DNA of 64,000 bases from Priapulus caudatus. Taxonomy: Eukaryota; Priapulida; Priapulimorpha; Priapulimorphida; Priapulidae. Below, piece by piece: positions 13,801 through 27,200 of the stretch. Location of the stretch: assembly GCF_000485595.1 (NCBI RefSeq), contig NW_014577189.1:377572-441571 (forward strand), read 5' to 3'. The position numbers were made by a program, and so were the translations under genes. A model generated the notes under the pieces. That model was not told where the DNA came from, did no database searches, and saw only the letters and a list, made by a program, of their open reading frames with translations. Each line of letters starts with the position of its first letter. The first letter of the stretch is position 1.

Positions 13801-16800
13801 GACTTGTGGATTTGTTTAGATTTCTCTCTGGTCGGAAATGTGTTCAGATATTCATTGTAGTGGGATGTGCTTCTGTATTCATTGTATTTAGTAGTAGTGA
13901 TGTGTCACAACACGTGACTCCGTAATTGAGTGGTTGGGTGTATCTGCTCGGTGTTAGCAGTAATACATTTTGAAATGAGTAGTTTCTCATTAAAACTTTT
14001 CTTTTCTTTTCGTTTTCCAATCCAGTCGATGATGACGATGGTAAGGCATGTTTCTTAGTTATCCCCTGTTAAAACTTGCCTGCTCTCAACATCGAACATG
14101 GCTGGTAGTAATAGACAATGCCAGATGCATTTGAGTCTTAGTCAGCTTTTCAGCAGTGCTTGGTCATCTTCGTAAAACATTCGGTAGTTCAGGAAAGTCC
14201 CATGCAAAATAATATTTTGTGTGCATGGCAGGCCTTTACACACCTTTTTACACCTGTTGTGTGGCGTTTGATAAAGGTCAGAGTGGAGAGGTCTATTAGA
14301 TGTTTAACTGTACATTTAAATTAGGTTTATTATTAATTCGTGCTGTGCAGATGCACCGTGTACAAAACGAGTTAGGTTACTTGCATTTAGCTTTCTAACA
14401 CAGATGAGAGTTATTTTAAATTCTCGAGTCCCACACGGGGGTCCGTTGTCAGAAACATTATAAATAGTTATAACTATCATAGCTGTAAAATGTCACAACT
14501 CTTACACTACACTTTACTTTAAAAGTTATGACGTATGTGAATATTATTAGACTTATGATGTCAAATATACTTGTGATGTTTCTGACAATGGGTTACAGCC
14601 AGGTCAATGAAGACCAGCGTCACTCTTACTGTTGACCTGCCCAGAGACAACGCACAATTTGTGCGGCTGTCTTTAAGTAGCATGCAAGAATAAAAGACAT
14701 GGTTTTCACGTAACCATCAATATATGTGTGTGCGTGCGTGCGTGTGCGTGTGTGTGCGTGCGTGTATGAGCTGGGGCCTACTCCATCTCCCCCTAGCATG
14801 GCTCTTGCAGTGTGGTAAATGCATGCAAATCTTAAACACTATTGCTACCTACTATATAAAATGTTATACCTAGTTACTGTATAAACATGACCAGGGTTTT
14901 AATGACACAGTTCAAAGTTAACTTGCTAGCAATGCTGACGGTTGAGGCTGTGGTGAATCCTTCCTGCTACAGGAGTGATGAGCTCAGGTCAGAGGTCACC
15001 GTGCGTCGGTGCTGGCGGCGGTTCTAGCGACGTAACGAGCGTGCTTTTGTTTTGCAGCGCGGTCAGCGAAGGGCGGGCCCGTGGACCACGGCGATGGCAG
15101 GCAAGGTCGTTCAAGGGTGTCGCATTCCCAGCGTACGTGTTGCTGCTGTTATCCGTTCTGCGAATTTCTCACGCGACGTTCGTGTGTTTCGGCGGCTGGC
15201 GAGCGCGCCGGTCTGATCAGTCTTCAGCTCTGCGTCACATTCGTTCTGCTGTGAAGATGTCACTCTTGTTATTGTGCAATCGCGTTCTTGTTTTGCGCGG
15301 TATACCTTTATTGTCGTCACTCAATGCCGCGCGGTCTCGATCTAATGTGGGAAGGCTTCCATTCTCCCACACTGCATGGCAGGTTTTCCTCACAAGCCAC
15401 TGATTACTCGTGGTTCGTGTAGAATCGCCGCATCTCAAATAGCGCGGATCACGAAGAATTATGTGACGTAATTCACAAAAAAGTTCGTTGAGATTTAATT
15501 TTCAGGTTCCATGAGAACGCGCATGCATAATTTTGTGTCGCTCAATTAAAAAAATGCAAAATGAGTTCGTGAACAAACAAACTCGCCTTAAATTATAGTT
15601 TGATACTCCGGCGCATGTCGTGATTCTCGTCGTCCCTTGCTGCATGGTTTCGTTTTTCTCGTTTCGCATGGTGTGCCACTATTCTTCTCTCGAGCTGCAT
15701 GCTTTTTTTTCTCGTCTTGCTCTGGGTAGGTGTCTTCATGTTCTGCATCGCGTAACTAATGCTATTCTATTCATGCACTGCATTGCTATGTTTCGCAGTT
15801 GCTTGTTGGAAGCTGCGTTCTCATCTTCTCGCATCGCATGGCATCGTTTCTGTACATGTAGCGTGTACCTGTTATATTAATTCCTTTTCGCACCGTCTCA
15901 TTTGTGTTTCGTGGCGTGTATCTGTTCTCATAATTCTTTGTCGCATGATCTCGTTTGTGTTTCATGGCATGTATCTGTTATCATTGTTCCTTGTCGCATG
16001 GTCTCGTTTGTGTTTCGTGGAGTATACCTGTTATCATTATTCTTTGTCGCATGGTCTCGTCTGTGTTTCGTGGCGTGTACCTCACCTGTTATCGTCATTC
16101 TTTGTCACATGGTCTCGTCTGTGTTTCGTGGCGTGTACCTCACCTGTTATCGTCATTCTTTGTCACATGGTCTCGTCTGTGTTTCGTGGCGTGTATCTCA
16201 CCTGTTATCGTCATTCTTTGTCGCATGGTCTCGTCTGTGTTTCGTGGCGTGTACCTCACCTGTTATCGTCATTCTTTGTCGCATGGTCTTGTTTGTGTTT
16301 CATGACATGTATCTGTTCTCATAATTCCTTGATGCATGGTCTTTTTTTGTTTCCTGGCATATATCTGTTATCATAATCCCATGTCGTGTCGTCTTGCTCT
16401 AGTTTCGTTACGTGTATCCCTTCTCATAATTCCACGTTGCATGGGCCTTGTTCTCGTTTCATCGTCCATCCGTTCTCGTAGCTCCACGTTGCGCGCGACG
16501 TCATCTCCCTCCGCACCGCATCACGGGGCTCTGCTTCTCTCTCCTCATCATCATCATCGCATGGCTTTCTCTCTCTCTCTCTTGCAGCGGGTAGCCGGTC
16601 CAACTCTCCGTCGTCGCGCTACAGCTACCAGACGTACGCGGGCAGCGGCGACCGCAAACCCCGGCGCTCCGGCATCCCGCGTAGCACGGGCACGAGCCGT
16701 GAGACAAGTCCGAGCAGGCTCGGCGGCGGCTACGCGCGCGATCGCAGGCTTAGCGCGGGCGCGGCGGGCTCCAGGTCCGGGCGCGGCGCGGTGAAACGTA

Positions 16801-18210
16801 AGAGCATCCGTCTCCGTCGCGCGCTGTTTCGCGGCGCCGTTGGTCGCTGTCTCTCTCATCGAGTCGAAGCCGGCGTCGCGTGCGAAAAGGAATTCGATGT
16901 TTTCTCCGTGTGCCTGTTCGTAATGCATGGGTCTCAGTGTGTGGGAGACGTGCGACCGGGATGCACCAGTGAACACCTACTCGTTTAAGTGATAACAGTT
17001 ATCGCTTAAACAATTAATGGGCAATGCATTAATTAGCATGTCAGATGCGTTGTTCGTGTAATGTTGAAAAATTGCGTATTAGTTCTGGCAGTTGGCGCAC
17101 AATGGTCTTAGAGCAAACGTAGTGCAATCCGACGGGTGGCTTGCTTTGGTACTCTACTCCTGTTCTATGCTTCATCTGTCAAATAAATTATTCCCTAATC
17201 ACAATCTGTCTCTTAACATTCTCTTTGTTTAATGAACAAAGTAAACTACCTGTTCATTCAGTCTATATATGCGTGAAATTAAAAAGGGGTTACATATTTA
17301 GTATATATATGTATATAGTATATATGGTATATATAGTATATATAGTATATCTATATATTCTGTAAATAGTTCTACATGCTATTCCAAATATTTGCAAGAT
17401 TACGAGTGGGTGGGCTTCATTGTAATGGATAAGGATTCAGTGCTTTCTCTTCACAGCTGGTGGCAACTCTGCTGTGCTCGCTCAAAGGGTGCTGCTGCCC
17501 GGACAAGAAACAGAAGCTGCGCTTAGTGACGCGCTGGTAATTTATTTGTTGGTGTTATTAATTGTCACTATTGAGTGTGAGATGATTCGGTACTTTTCAC
17601 CGAACTTGGGGCAAAAATTACTGACAGTTAAGATGAGATTTTACGGACAGTTACGAAACTTGCGTAAGAGTTACAGTGACGCGCTGATAATTTAATCATC
17701 GGTTCTACTGTAGAGTGATTGTGTGCTGGATAATCGACAGGTAAATTTACTCCAACTCATAGATCTGTCTTAGTGCATCACTGCATCTCCACAATGACGG
17801 GGGACATGATCAAAGTGCTGCGTTTCATTGTCTTTCCAAGTCGAATATCAGTCGGGCGTAAAAGGTTTGGGTAGATTAGCATTTGTTGATCTTCTCAAAG
17901 ATTATTTAGTATGGGACGAATGGTGAGCATGAGTGTAACATTGAACTATTGCTGTATCTGCAGAGAGGGCCATTGAGGCGGCGCTATGATAACTACCATT
18001 CAGACGATGAGAGCGAGACGTCTAGCATTTGCTCTGAGAAGTCTTACGGCTCGTACAGGAGCGAGGTAATCGTCAGCCACGTGCACCTCATGCCCTCCTC
18101 CGCTCCTCCTCGCTGTCGCCCTATCCCACCAACCCACTGCCTTCCTTTCCAACGTCCTGCCATTCTACCGCTCTCTCCCTTTCTCTCTCTCTCCCTCCCG
18201 CCTTCTCTCG

Positions 18211-18245
<35 letters not shown>

Positions 18246-21200
18246 TATTTCTGCTCTTTCTCTATTTCTCGCCTTTCTTATTGTTCCATTTCTTTGTACT
18301 GTCTCCATTCATTGGTCGAGTCAATTGTGTGTCTTTTTCTGATTCTGAAATGGTTACTCGGTATTATTTGTGTGTCATATTCCTTTGAATGCGCTAAGGA
18401 AGTAAGTGCCTGCACGTTTGGATGTGCATTGGCCTCCTTAGCATATATGTCTGTATATTGTTCTCAATGTATGAATACACCCTTGTTAAAATTTAAAATT
18501 ACATAACCTGGCCCAATGTGTGATGACGACGTTGTTTCTGTTTTCTCCCATGCTGCTATCAGAAGTCTGATAGAGGAGAAAAGGTTACCAAGGTAATTCT
18601 GCCGTTCTGCAATTAGATATTGTAAAAATAAAACAGATCGCTTACTAGTGCAGCTGCACTCTTGGACTTAGGCAGTCAGCTAATCACCCGACTTCTTGAA
18701 AAGCCTGTACTGATATTATAAGAACAATAACAACTAATATTTACCTTTGCAGGGCTACCACAGTTTGTTCATGAAATTTGCCAGCAACAGCAGTATGCTG
18801 ATGTTGCGGTCACGAACATCTTGATCTTGTGAACAAATCCTGTATCTGCTACAAGTTCATGTTCATATTAAACGTAATACAGGTTGGCTGCTTTCGTGGC
18901 ACGATCAAAATAACCTGCGAAAAATGTGTTTGCATTGAAACAATCTTCGTAATTCTGTGGAAGTCATGCATAGATGCGCGCGTATTTCTCGATTGCTGCT
19001 GCGGTAAGGGGTGGGTGGGCGCCCGTCGTACTTTAGGATTGGCGTGTTCGTATGCCCCGGTACGTTCCCCCCACACACGTGCTGGAAACCGTGGCGTCTT
19101 TGCAGGGTCCGCAGTCGACCAAGAAGAAGCAGTCGCATAAGGGCATAGACACAATCCTAGAAGGCCAGATGAAGGTATAGTCGGTCGCCAGGCGGGCGGC
19201 TGCCCACGTATCTCTTTCTCGCGCTCACGCGAACACCGTCTCGCACCACGCCACTACGCTGTCACGTCGTTGCGTGGGTGCCTTGCGGCAGCGGCGCCAG
19301 CACGAATGCTTATTGTGTGTTAATTGCTAGACAGCAGGCTGGTATCGGCATGCATCCCCCTGCACGCTTTTGGTGTCGTCGTCTCTAACTGTCACGTTCG
19401 TGTTCCGAACAGACAGACGAGCTGAGTGGCCATCGTTAGGGGGTGAAACGGGGGTGAAACCCCTGCAACTGGCTCTATAGTGGAGGCTGCTCGTACTTCC
19501 CTCCCCCATACGTGCTGCTCAGCATCCTCCACCGCGACAACGCTATAGCTAGCACCGACACGAACGTGTCTGCCGCGCACCCGCACCCGCTCCTTGCGCA
19601 CGTGCACCATGGCAACCGCCATCAACATGCTTCCGTCACTCAGTCATCTGTGAGCACAGAGGAGAGGCTTTGAATAAGTAGGAGATCGGTATTGCAGGGG
19701 CTGTTATATCCATGTCTATCGATCAAAATGAGCCGAGCTAGTGTATGCACCACTCTTTCCCACCTGCTGCTGCCGCTTCTTGCGCTTTATTTTGTGCGTT
19801 CATGCGTCTGCACCTGGGGCGTGCGTATACGCGCGTGTATGCGTGTACATGTGCCTGGTCTCCTGTTTATTTATGCAGGGTGCGAATTAAATTATGCAGA
19901 AATCTCGTGGTTCGTAAATATTTCATTCATTCATGGGTGTTGATGTATCAACATTAAGTTAGTACAACAGCCCGTTAGGATGGTGATTCATATAACTCTC
20001 CATGGTTGCTCTTATTGAAAATTATTTTGTTCATAACCCAGATAATTTACTACCAGAATTTAAATAAATTATATCTAGACTAACTATGATCTATTAGTAG
20101 CACCAGGTGAAATAACACTCACCTGGTAGAAAGTGCAGGTAAAAACTCGTGACCAACAGAGTCCCCTATGGACTACCATATATATATTATCAAAATAGCT
20201 AAATTAACTTGATTATATCAATAGCAAATTAACCAGATTGAAATATTGCAGTCCACATGACTATATATGCTACTAGGCAGAGAAGGTTAATTTTACGTAC
20301 TTGCTTGAATACCCTTACTGAGAGAAAAACTGCCTGCATGAATGTTGTAGGAATGGCTTGCAGAAACGTGTGCAGAATTCTTTTACAGTTGACAGCAGTG
20401 TTGATAATAATGGCGAATGGAATGCATGTCGGCTGTCACTGTGACATCATACTCAAACAACGATCCTGTTATGTATCAACAATGATTACGTGATTCTATA
20501 AGCAATTGTTTAATAACAGCAGTGAGATAATTAGCAGCTGTACAACTCGACACGTAATATGCTTTTATGTCTTTCCTTCAAAAAGTGCACTAATGGGGCG
20601 AGTTTTAACCCACAAAGCTGGCAATTATCGGCAGAAGTAGTTGAGAGCGTGTGGTGGCATGAAATATTTTTGCGTATTTGGCTAGCGATTTAAAAATGCT
20701 TATATGTTGCTGATGTGTTTTATGTTGCCTGCAACGACACTGCCTGTTGCTGATGTGTTAGCAATGCAATGGCTACCCCGCTGCCGGGGGCGTGTGTAGC
20801 AGCATGAGCCGCTAGTGCGAACCCCGCGCATGACTGACTGACTGTCCCATGGTCTGTCTATTCACAGGATATTGCAGAAATTGTCAACATGTGCTCCAGT
20901 ACCAACTGGTCTGAGCGAAAGGAAGCGCTGACTGCTGTGCAGAACATCTGCCGTCATCCGCGAACGCTCAGGTAGGATATTTGTCGCTAATAGTTTGTGA
21001 GTCAGGGAGTTGGTGCGACCTTGCAGGGTTGACCTTTAGCTGTGGTGTGAAATAAATGTCAGAAATGTACTTCCGTTGCCGCATTTGTGCACATATATGT
21101 ATGTAGAGTGTCTATTCAGTCTGGGTATTCAGTGCTAAATTCTTTTTCGTTCTCTTTCAAATCATCGCTCAATACCGCAGATATTAAAACCCACGCTTCC

Positions 21201-24200
21201 GTTGTATGTAAATGCTGCGAGTTAACAATGAAATTCATACAAATGAATAGACGGTTTAACACGGTTGACAAATACTACGTTGAAAACTACTACGTTGAAA
21301 ATACTACGTTGAAAACAACGTTCTTTGACATATTCGTATGACATGCGTTCGTCATTACCATGCAGAGAAAAGCTTGATATAAAGTTCAGTGTGTAAAGTT
21401 ATAGTGCTCCAGTAAGTAAGTTAACAACCAGAAACTTTGGCAAACATTGCTGTTTATCCGAATCGCAATTTCTATATCACATTCTGCTTTCAATGAGAAA
21501 TTAAAATACAAGACTGAAATGAAGTTGTAATGAAATGAAGACTGAAGTTTGAATATTATTAAGTNNNNNNNNNNNNNNNNNNNNNNNNNNNNNNNNNNNN
21601 NNNNNNNNNNNNNNNNNNNNNNNNNNNNNNNNNNNNNNNNNNNNNNNNNNNNNNNNNNNNNNNNNNNNNNNNNNNNNNNNNNNNNNNNNNNNNNNNNNNN
21701 NNNNNNNNNNNNNNNNNNNNNNNNNNNNNNNNNNNNNNNNNNNNNNNNNNNNNNNNNNNNNNNNNNNNNNNNNNNNNNNNNNNNNNNNNNNNNNNNNNNN
21801 NNNNNNNNNNNNNNNNNNNNNNNNNNNNNNNNNNNNNNNNNNNNNNNNNNNNNNNNNNNNNNNNNNACTGTTTGAAGCCAAGCTTCTACCATTTCATATC
21901 ACAATCTATTGATTGAAGCCAAGGTCCTACCATCCAATATCACTCTCTACTGTTTGAAGCCAAGCTTCTACCATTTCATATCACAATCTATTGATTGAAG
22001 CCAAGGTCCTATACCATCCAATATCACTCTCTACTGTTTGAAGCCAAGCTTCTACCATTTCATATCACAATCTATTGATTGAAGCCAAGGTCCTATACCA
22101 TCCAATATCACTCTCTACTGTTTGAAGCCAAGCTTCTACCATTTCATATCACAATCTATTGATTGAAGCCAAGGTCCTATACCATCCAATATCACTCTCT
22201 ACTGTTTGAAGCCAAGCTTCTACCATTTCATATCACAATCTATTGATTGAAGCCAAGGTCCTATACCATCCAATATCACTCTCTACTGTTTGAAGCCAAT
22301 TAAGGTCCTACCATCCAATATCACTCTCTACTGTTTGAAGCCCAGGTCCTACCATCCAATATCACTCTCTACTGATTGAAGCCAGGGTCCTACCATCCCA
22401 TATCACTACTGTTTGAAGCCAAGCTTCTAACATTTCATATCACTATCTACTGAATGAAGCCAAGTTCCTATCGTTCCATACCAGTCTCTATCATAAACCT
22501 TGTCTTTATACGTATGAAGATTTTTAGAATTGTAAATTAACTCGTTCGCTCCATGTGATAGTAACTGCACTTTCTTACCGGCCATAGCAGCGCCTGTATA
22601 AGCCTATGGGCATTACCGCGCGTGAATAACAGCTAATTAATTAGGCTAATCGTGGGTCAATTAACTCGAAACTCACAGTGATTATTTCTAAGACATGTAT
22701 CATCACGCATGTAGAATTTTAGAAACAACTCATATAGTTCGCGAGATATGATAGGTAAATACACTTTCCTACCGGCCATATACGCCTACTATATGCCTGT
22801 ATAAGCCTATGGGCATGACCGCGCGTGAATTACAGCTAATTAATTAGACTAATCGTGCGTCAATAAACTCGACACTCACGGAGATTATTGCTAAGACATG
22901 TATCATCATGCATGTAGAATTTTAGAAACGTAACTCATATAGTTCGCGAGATATGATAGGTAAATACACTTTCCTACCGGCCATATAGCGTGATAGCGTG
23001 TGTACGGAGGGGGGGGGCTTAACAGCTGTATACAATGCGCCCAGTACAGACAGTACAGGCGGGCGCGGGCAGGAGATTTTGCATTTGTGTTGTGGCGTTT
23101 GCATTTGTGTTGTGGGATTTTGCATTTGTGTTGTGGCGTTTGCATTTGTGTTGTGGGATTTTGCATTTGTGTTGTGGCGTTTGCATTTGTGTTGTGACGT
23201 TTGCATTTGTGTTGCGGGATTTGCATTTGTGTTGCGGGGTTTGTATTTGTGTTGCGGTGTTTGTATTTGTGTTGTGGGATTTGTAATTGTGGTGAGCCTT
23301 CTGCGCCACCGTACGGTTGTCATCTATATTTTCCAGCCATAAATCAGCGTGCATACGCCTCACCTGTGTGGTTATTCTAACTAACTGTGTCTCCGTCCCT
23401 AGGTCTATGTGCATGTTATATCCAAGACCTGGTTGCCATGAGCCGTGTGCGTCAAGGCGGGCCTGGTGTGGTGCCGCGTTTGTATCCGGCCAAATGTCCC
23501 CGGTTATGGCACTATCTGGTATGGTTTTGTCAATCATGCCCAGTGGTGCACCTTTATCTACCTATATACAGACACACCAAGTGATTGAAGAGTTACAGTA
23601 GAAAACTAGAAGTAGTCGCTTTCAGGCATTATTCTGCCCAATGATTAATTTACAGCTCTATAAACCCTTATAGATAAAGTCAGAGTTGATTTTCGTTCAT
23701 TCGACGATTTAATACAGCATTATTATTATTATTATTAGTTCGCCTGTGTTAGTGCTTTTACAGTATAAGGAAGCACTGTTGAGCGTCGTCGTCGTGTGTG
23801 TGTGTGTGTGTGCGTGGTGCGTGCGTGCGTTGCGTGTCGTGCGTGTTGTAGCACTTATTGAGGCGTACCAGATAGACAAAGTCCAACCAATTGGAGTCGA
23901 CCAATTTAGGTGTGGCCTCTGTACCAGTCTTCAGCCGAGCTTTCTTGCACTCTTTGGTCTCTTGTCTGTAGTTGACGGAGAAGCCAGTCAGGGTCTTTCA
24001 CGCATGCTTGCCGCGCACATCAGTCCGCTACGGCTGGAAATACTGTCAACCACGTTGCACGTAGGCGTTTGTGTAACATAGCCCTGGGCAGGGAATACCA
24101 ATACGTACCCATGTGGCTCATGTGGGTATATTTTATACACTCTAAATGGAATCTGTATTTTGGGGGGGGGGGGGTATACATCAACCAAAATTTGTTTTAC

Positions 24201-27200
24201 ATGTTGCTGCTAATCACCATCAGCATCTAAAAATAAAGATTTAATACCGTTGTGAATTTACTTTATATTATACTGATTATACTATTTAATTATACTGATT
24301 TAATACCGATCTAAAACCGTTGTGAAACGTAGTCGTGGGCAGTAAATAGATCCTGGTGAGCGTGACTGCAGATTTAAAAAAAAAAGCCAGCTGTTTTCTA
24401 GTTGATTTAAGTTCAGTATAGTTCAGACAAGTTAGGTCTTGTCAAATGCTTTAATGGAACCCATAATGAAAAGTGGCAAAGTTGACATTTATAACCATAC
24501 TATAATTGCTCTATGCGCATTAGGGTGTTCGAGTACATCACGTATTAATGAAATAGAGAAAAAAAGTTAGACTTAATGGGATATTTTTCTACAAACCTTA
24601 AGCTTGATGACAAGGGATTTGACATCTCTTTGTCTTGATTGTTTTCAGATATAATCGCACTTGCCCTAGCGTATTCTCGTCCCAGTCCTGACAAGTTGTT
24701 GCAGTAACTGTTCTCAGGCAGAACGCGAGCAGCGACAGAAATACAGCCACCATCGTGACACATACACAAGACACTAACTAAATTTAAAACTATACCATGC
24801 CGTGACATAACCTAGATAGACGTGGTCGTCATAGCAGCATTAAAAACAACTGCATGCACGATTGATTATGATGCTGTCAGTTGTACTTGTCACGTGACAG
24901 TCTACCTGCCAGGGGCGTAAATCCGTACGAGGAGTGGGGGTGGTGGGGGGGAGGGATGATCGCGACACCATTCACATACTAGCACGAAGCACAAGCCCAT
25001 TATTAGTTCAGGGGGCAGAATAGTCCAAAATAAAGATGACGCTAAACTTTTGGGTAGAGGCTGGAAAACGGCGTAAATATCATTTCTATTGTATACTTGG
25101 GGAGTTTCACTGGGTATTTTTCCAGGCTGAATATTTAGCGTATTGTTTTGCGCGGCCGTCTATAAATGCCAAAATTGATCGGCCAGCCGAAAATGGATTT
25201 TCTGAAATATTGCTGGACCCCGACGTCGTAGAGACATAATGTTGGGCTTATACCCACATTTTCTAAGTGGAGAAACCCAATTATGACATATAAAAACATA
25301 GGATGGCTGCCATATTGGATTTCAAGATTGCCGCGCCAGTGAACTTTTGTTTATTTTGAATAACTAGACTGCCAAGACGTCGTAGAGACATATTTTTGGT
25401 TGTCTAACCACATTTGCGACAGATGGGAACAACCCAGTTATGACACCTTAGAAAAACATAGGGAGACGGCCATCTATTTATTTCAACATGGTGGTATGTG
25501 TTACTCCATAGCTATTACAACAGTCTAAGCCAACAAAAATCGATATAGTGCATACCAGAATTTGTCATGGAAATATGTAGTTTTAAAACAGTCACACCGC
25601 ACCAGCAACATTTTGTTGTACTGGCGTCTCTCGCAGGCCATGTTGCATTTCGCACGCACCGGTGCAGCACATTATATGTTTTTGTACATGTCACAGGCTA
25701 TCGTGTACGGCAACAAGGTCCGTTCCTTACTACTAGCCAAATGTCTGTTTATTGCCAATCAGTAATTTGGCACGAAGTGGATTCAGTGTCACTGAGCCGG
25801 GCCTGTGGTTTTCAGATGCCATCCTAGCAGTATACAACGCGCAGTCAAAATGCCGAAGGAAATGCTCTGATGTACTATCTACACACTGCGATTTGCGCAA
25901 TGAGGCTCTGATAGTGGGCTCGACTGACAATAGTAGTATCATGTGCGTCTTTCGTTGGTGGCAAATAGTCAATATTCGTCTTGCTATTGGCAAGAACTTC
26001 GACAAGCGGATCTGCCTGATGACCTAGCGATGTTGTCGTTTTGATCATACAGTTTACATATATGACTTCCACTGCGATGATTAGCAATCTAGTGATGTGT
26101 ACATTCTGTTCACCCATGAATGCGCTCTGGATCTTCAACGAATAAGCTTTCCATGCAGCGTTTTTAGAAATTTCTGCCTAAACTGACTCGTCGTGTTCAC
26201 TTGCCGTTGCGCTATTGAAAAGCTAACAATCCGCTTCGCAGCTGTTGTTGTTTTTTATTTGCGCAATGTAATGGAGCTCTGATGGCATCCAGGAGATTTT
26301 TGAAGTTCCATGCTCTTATCCAAACCTCTGCGAAACTTTCACGAAAACACGGTTAGCATCACTAACACATCGCGTATCCTTGCAAGCAACCAGAACAACC
26401 TACAACCAACGCCAAACAAAACTAATAACGGAACCTACATTCGTCATTCCGATGTCTGCAGACATCGCACGCATGAAGAACAATTTCGCGTGTCAGCCTC
26501 CTCGTGGTTTTGCTGAAAGTGTGACACATCCGTTTCCGAAAGGTACATGGGTGGCTTTTCGTTATTTCCGTAAACCCTCCAACTCACAAATTATCTTTTA
26601 CCGGAGGGCCCACCGAGAGTTCACCTAGAGATGATCAATTCTCTGACCAAGAAACGAGCAGATCGGCTTTGTTTTTTAGCTAAGAGTTATAAATTGTTCT
26701 TCCATGTTCTGATGGGAGGTTTTGTGTCTTTACTGTATATCAACCACCTAGATTTGTTTTGTCCCTGATCGTCGGTGTTTCTGTGATCACCTTCTTTAAT
26801 AGAATTCTCCTTGATCGATCAAATATAATATCGTTATTCCATGTATCCAATTCGACTCCGTGTGACTTCACACAGTTCACAACACATCTGCTAAGTCACT
26901 CAAACGATAACTGCTGCTGCGGTTACGTATAGGATATGTACCACTGCCATACATCAAAATATAGGTACATGTTTTAACGGATGTCACTGATATGGCCAAA
27001 TTCTGGCTGGCGGATGCATCTTTCTGACAGAATATCACTAGTTGCGATTTTGTCCGCTTTTGCAACTTGCCGTTCTGATGCTGCAAAAGTGCATAGTCAG
27101 GAACTGCTACAAAAATTCCTGTGTGAGCTTTCTCAATATTCTACTTCTCGTCCAGCATCTTCTTCTGTCGTTAACACGACCGACGGAAAAGGTTCGCGGT

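Noticed and set aside
15759-16376. 205-codon open frame of repeated VCVSWRV/HLLSSFF text
   Set aside because: The array has 53/58-bp units, not multiples of three, so the repeat is not under coding constraint; intron position.
18752-18833. Possible CLASP exon starting after tttgcag at 18752
   Set aside because: It opens GYHSLFMKFASNSSM but reaches TGA without a convincing donor and has no counterpart in CLASPs.
21867-23295. Regular repeats considered as a CRISPR-like array
   Set aside because: Eukaryotic intron context, no unique spacers between repeats, alternating satellite half-units.
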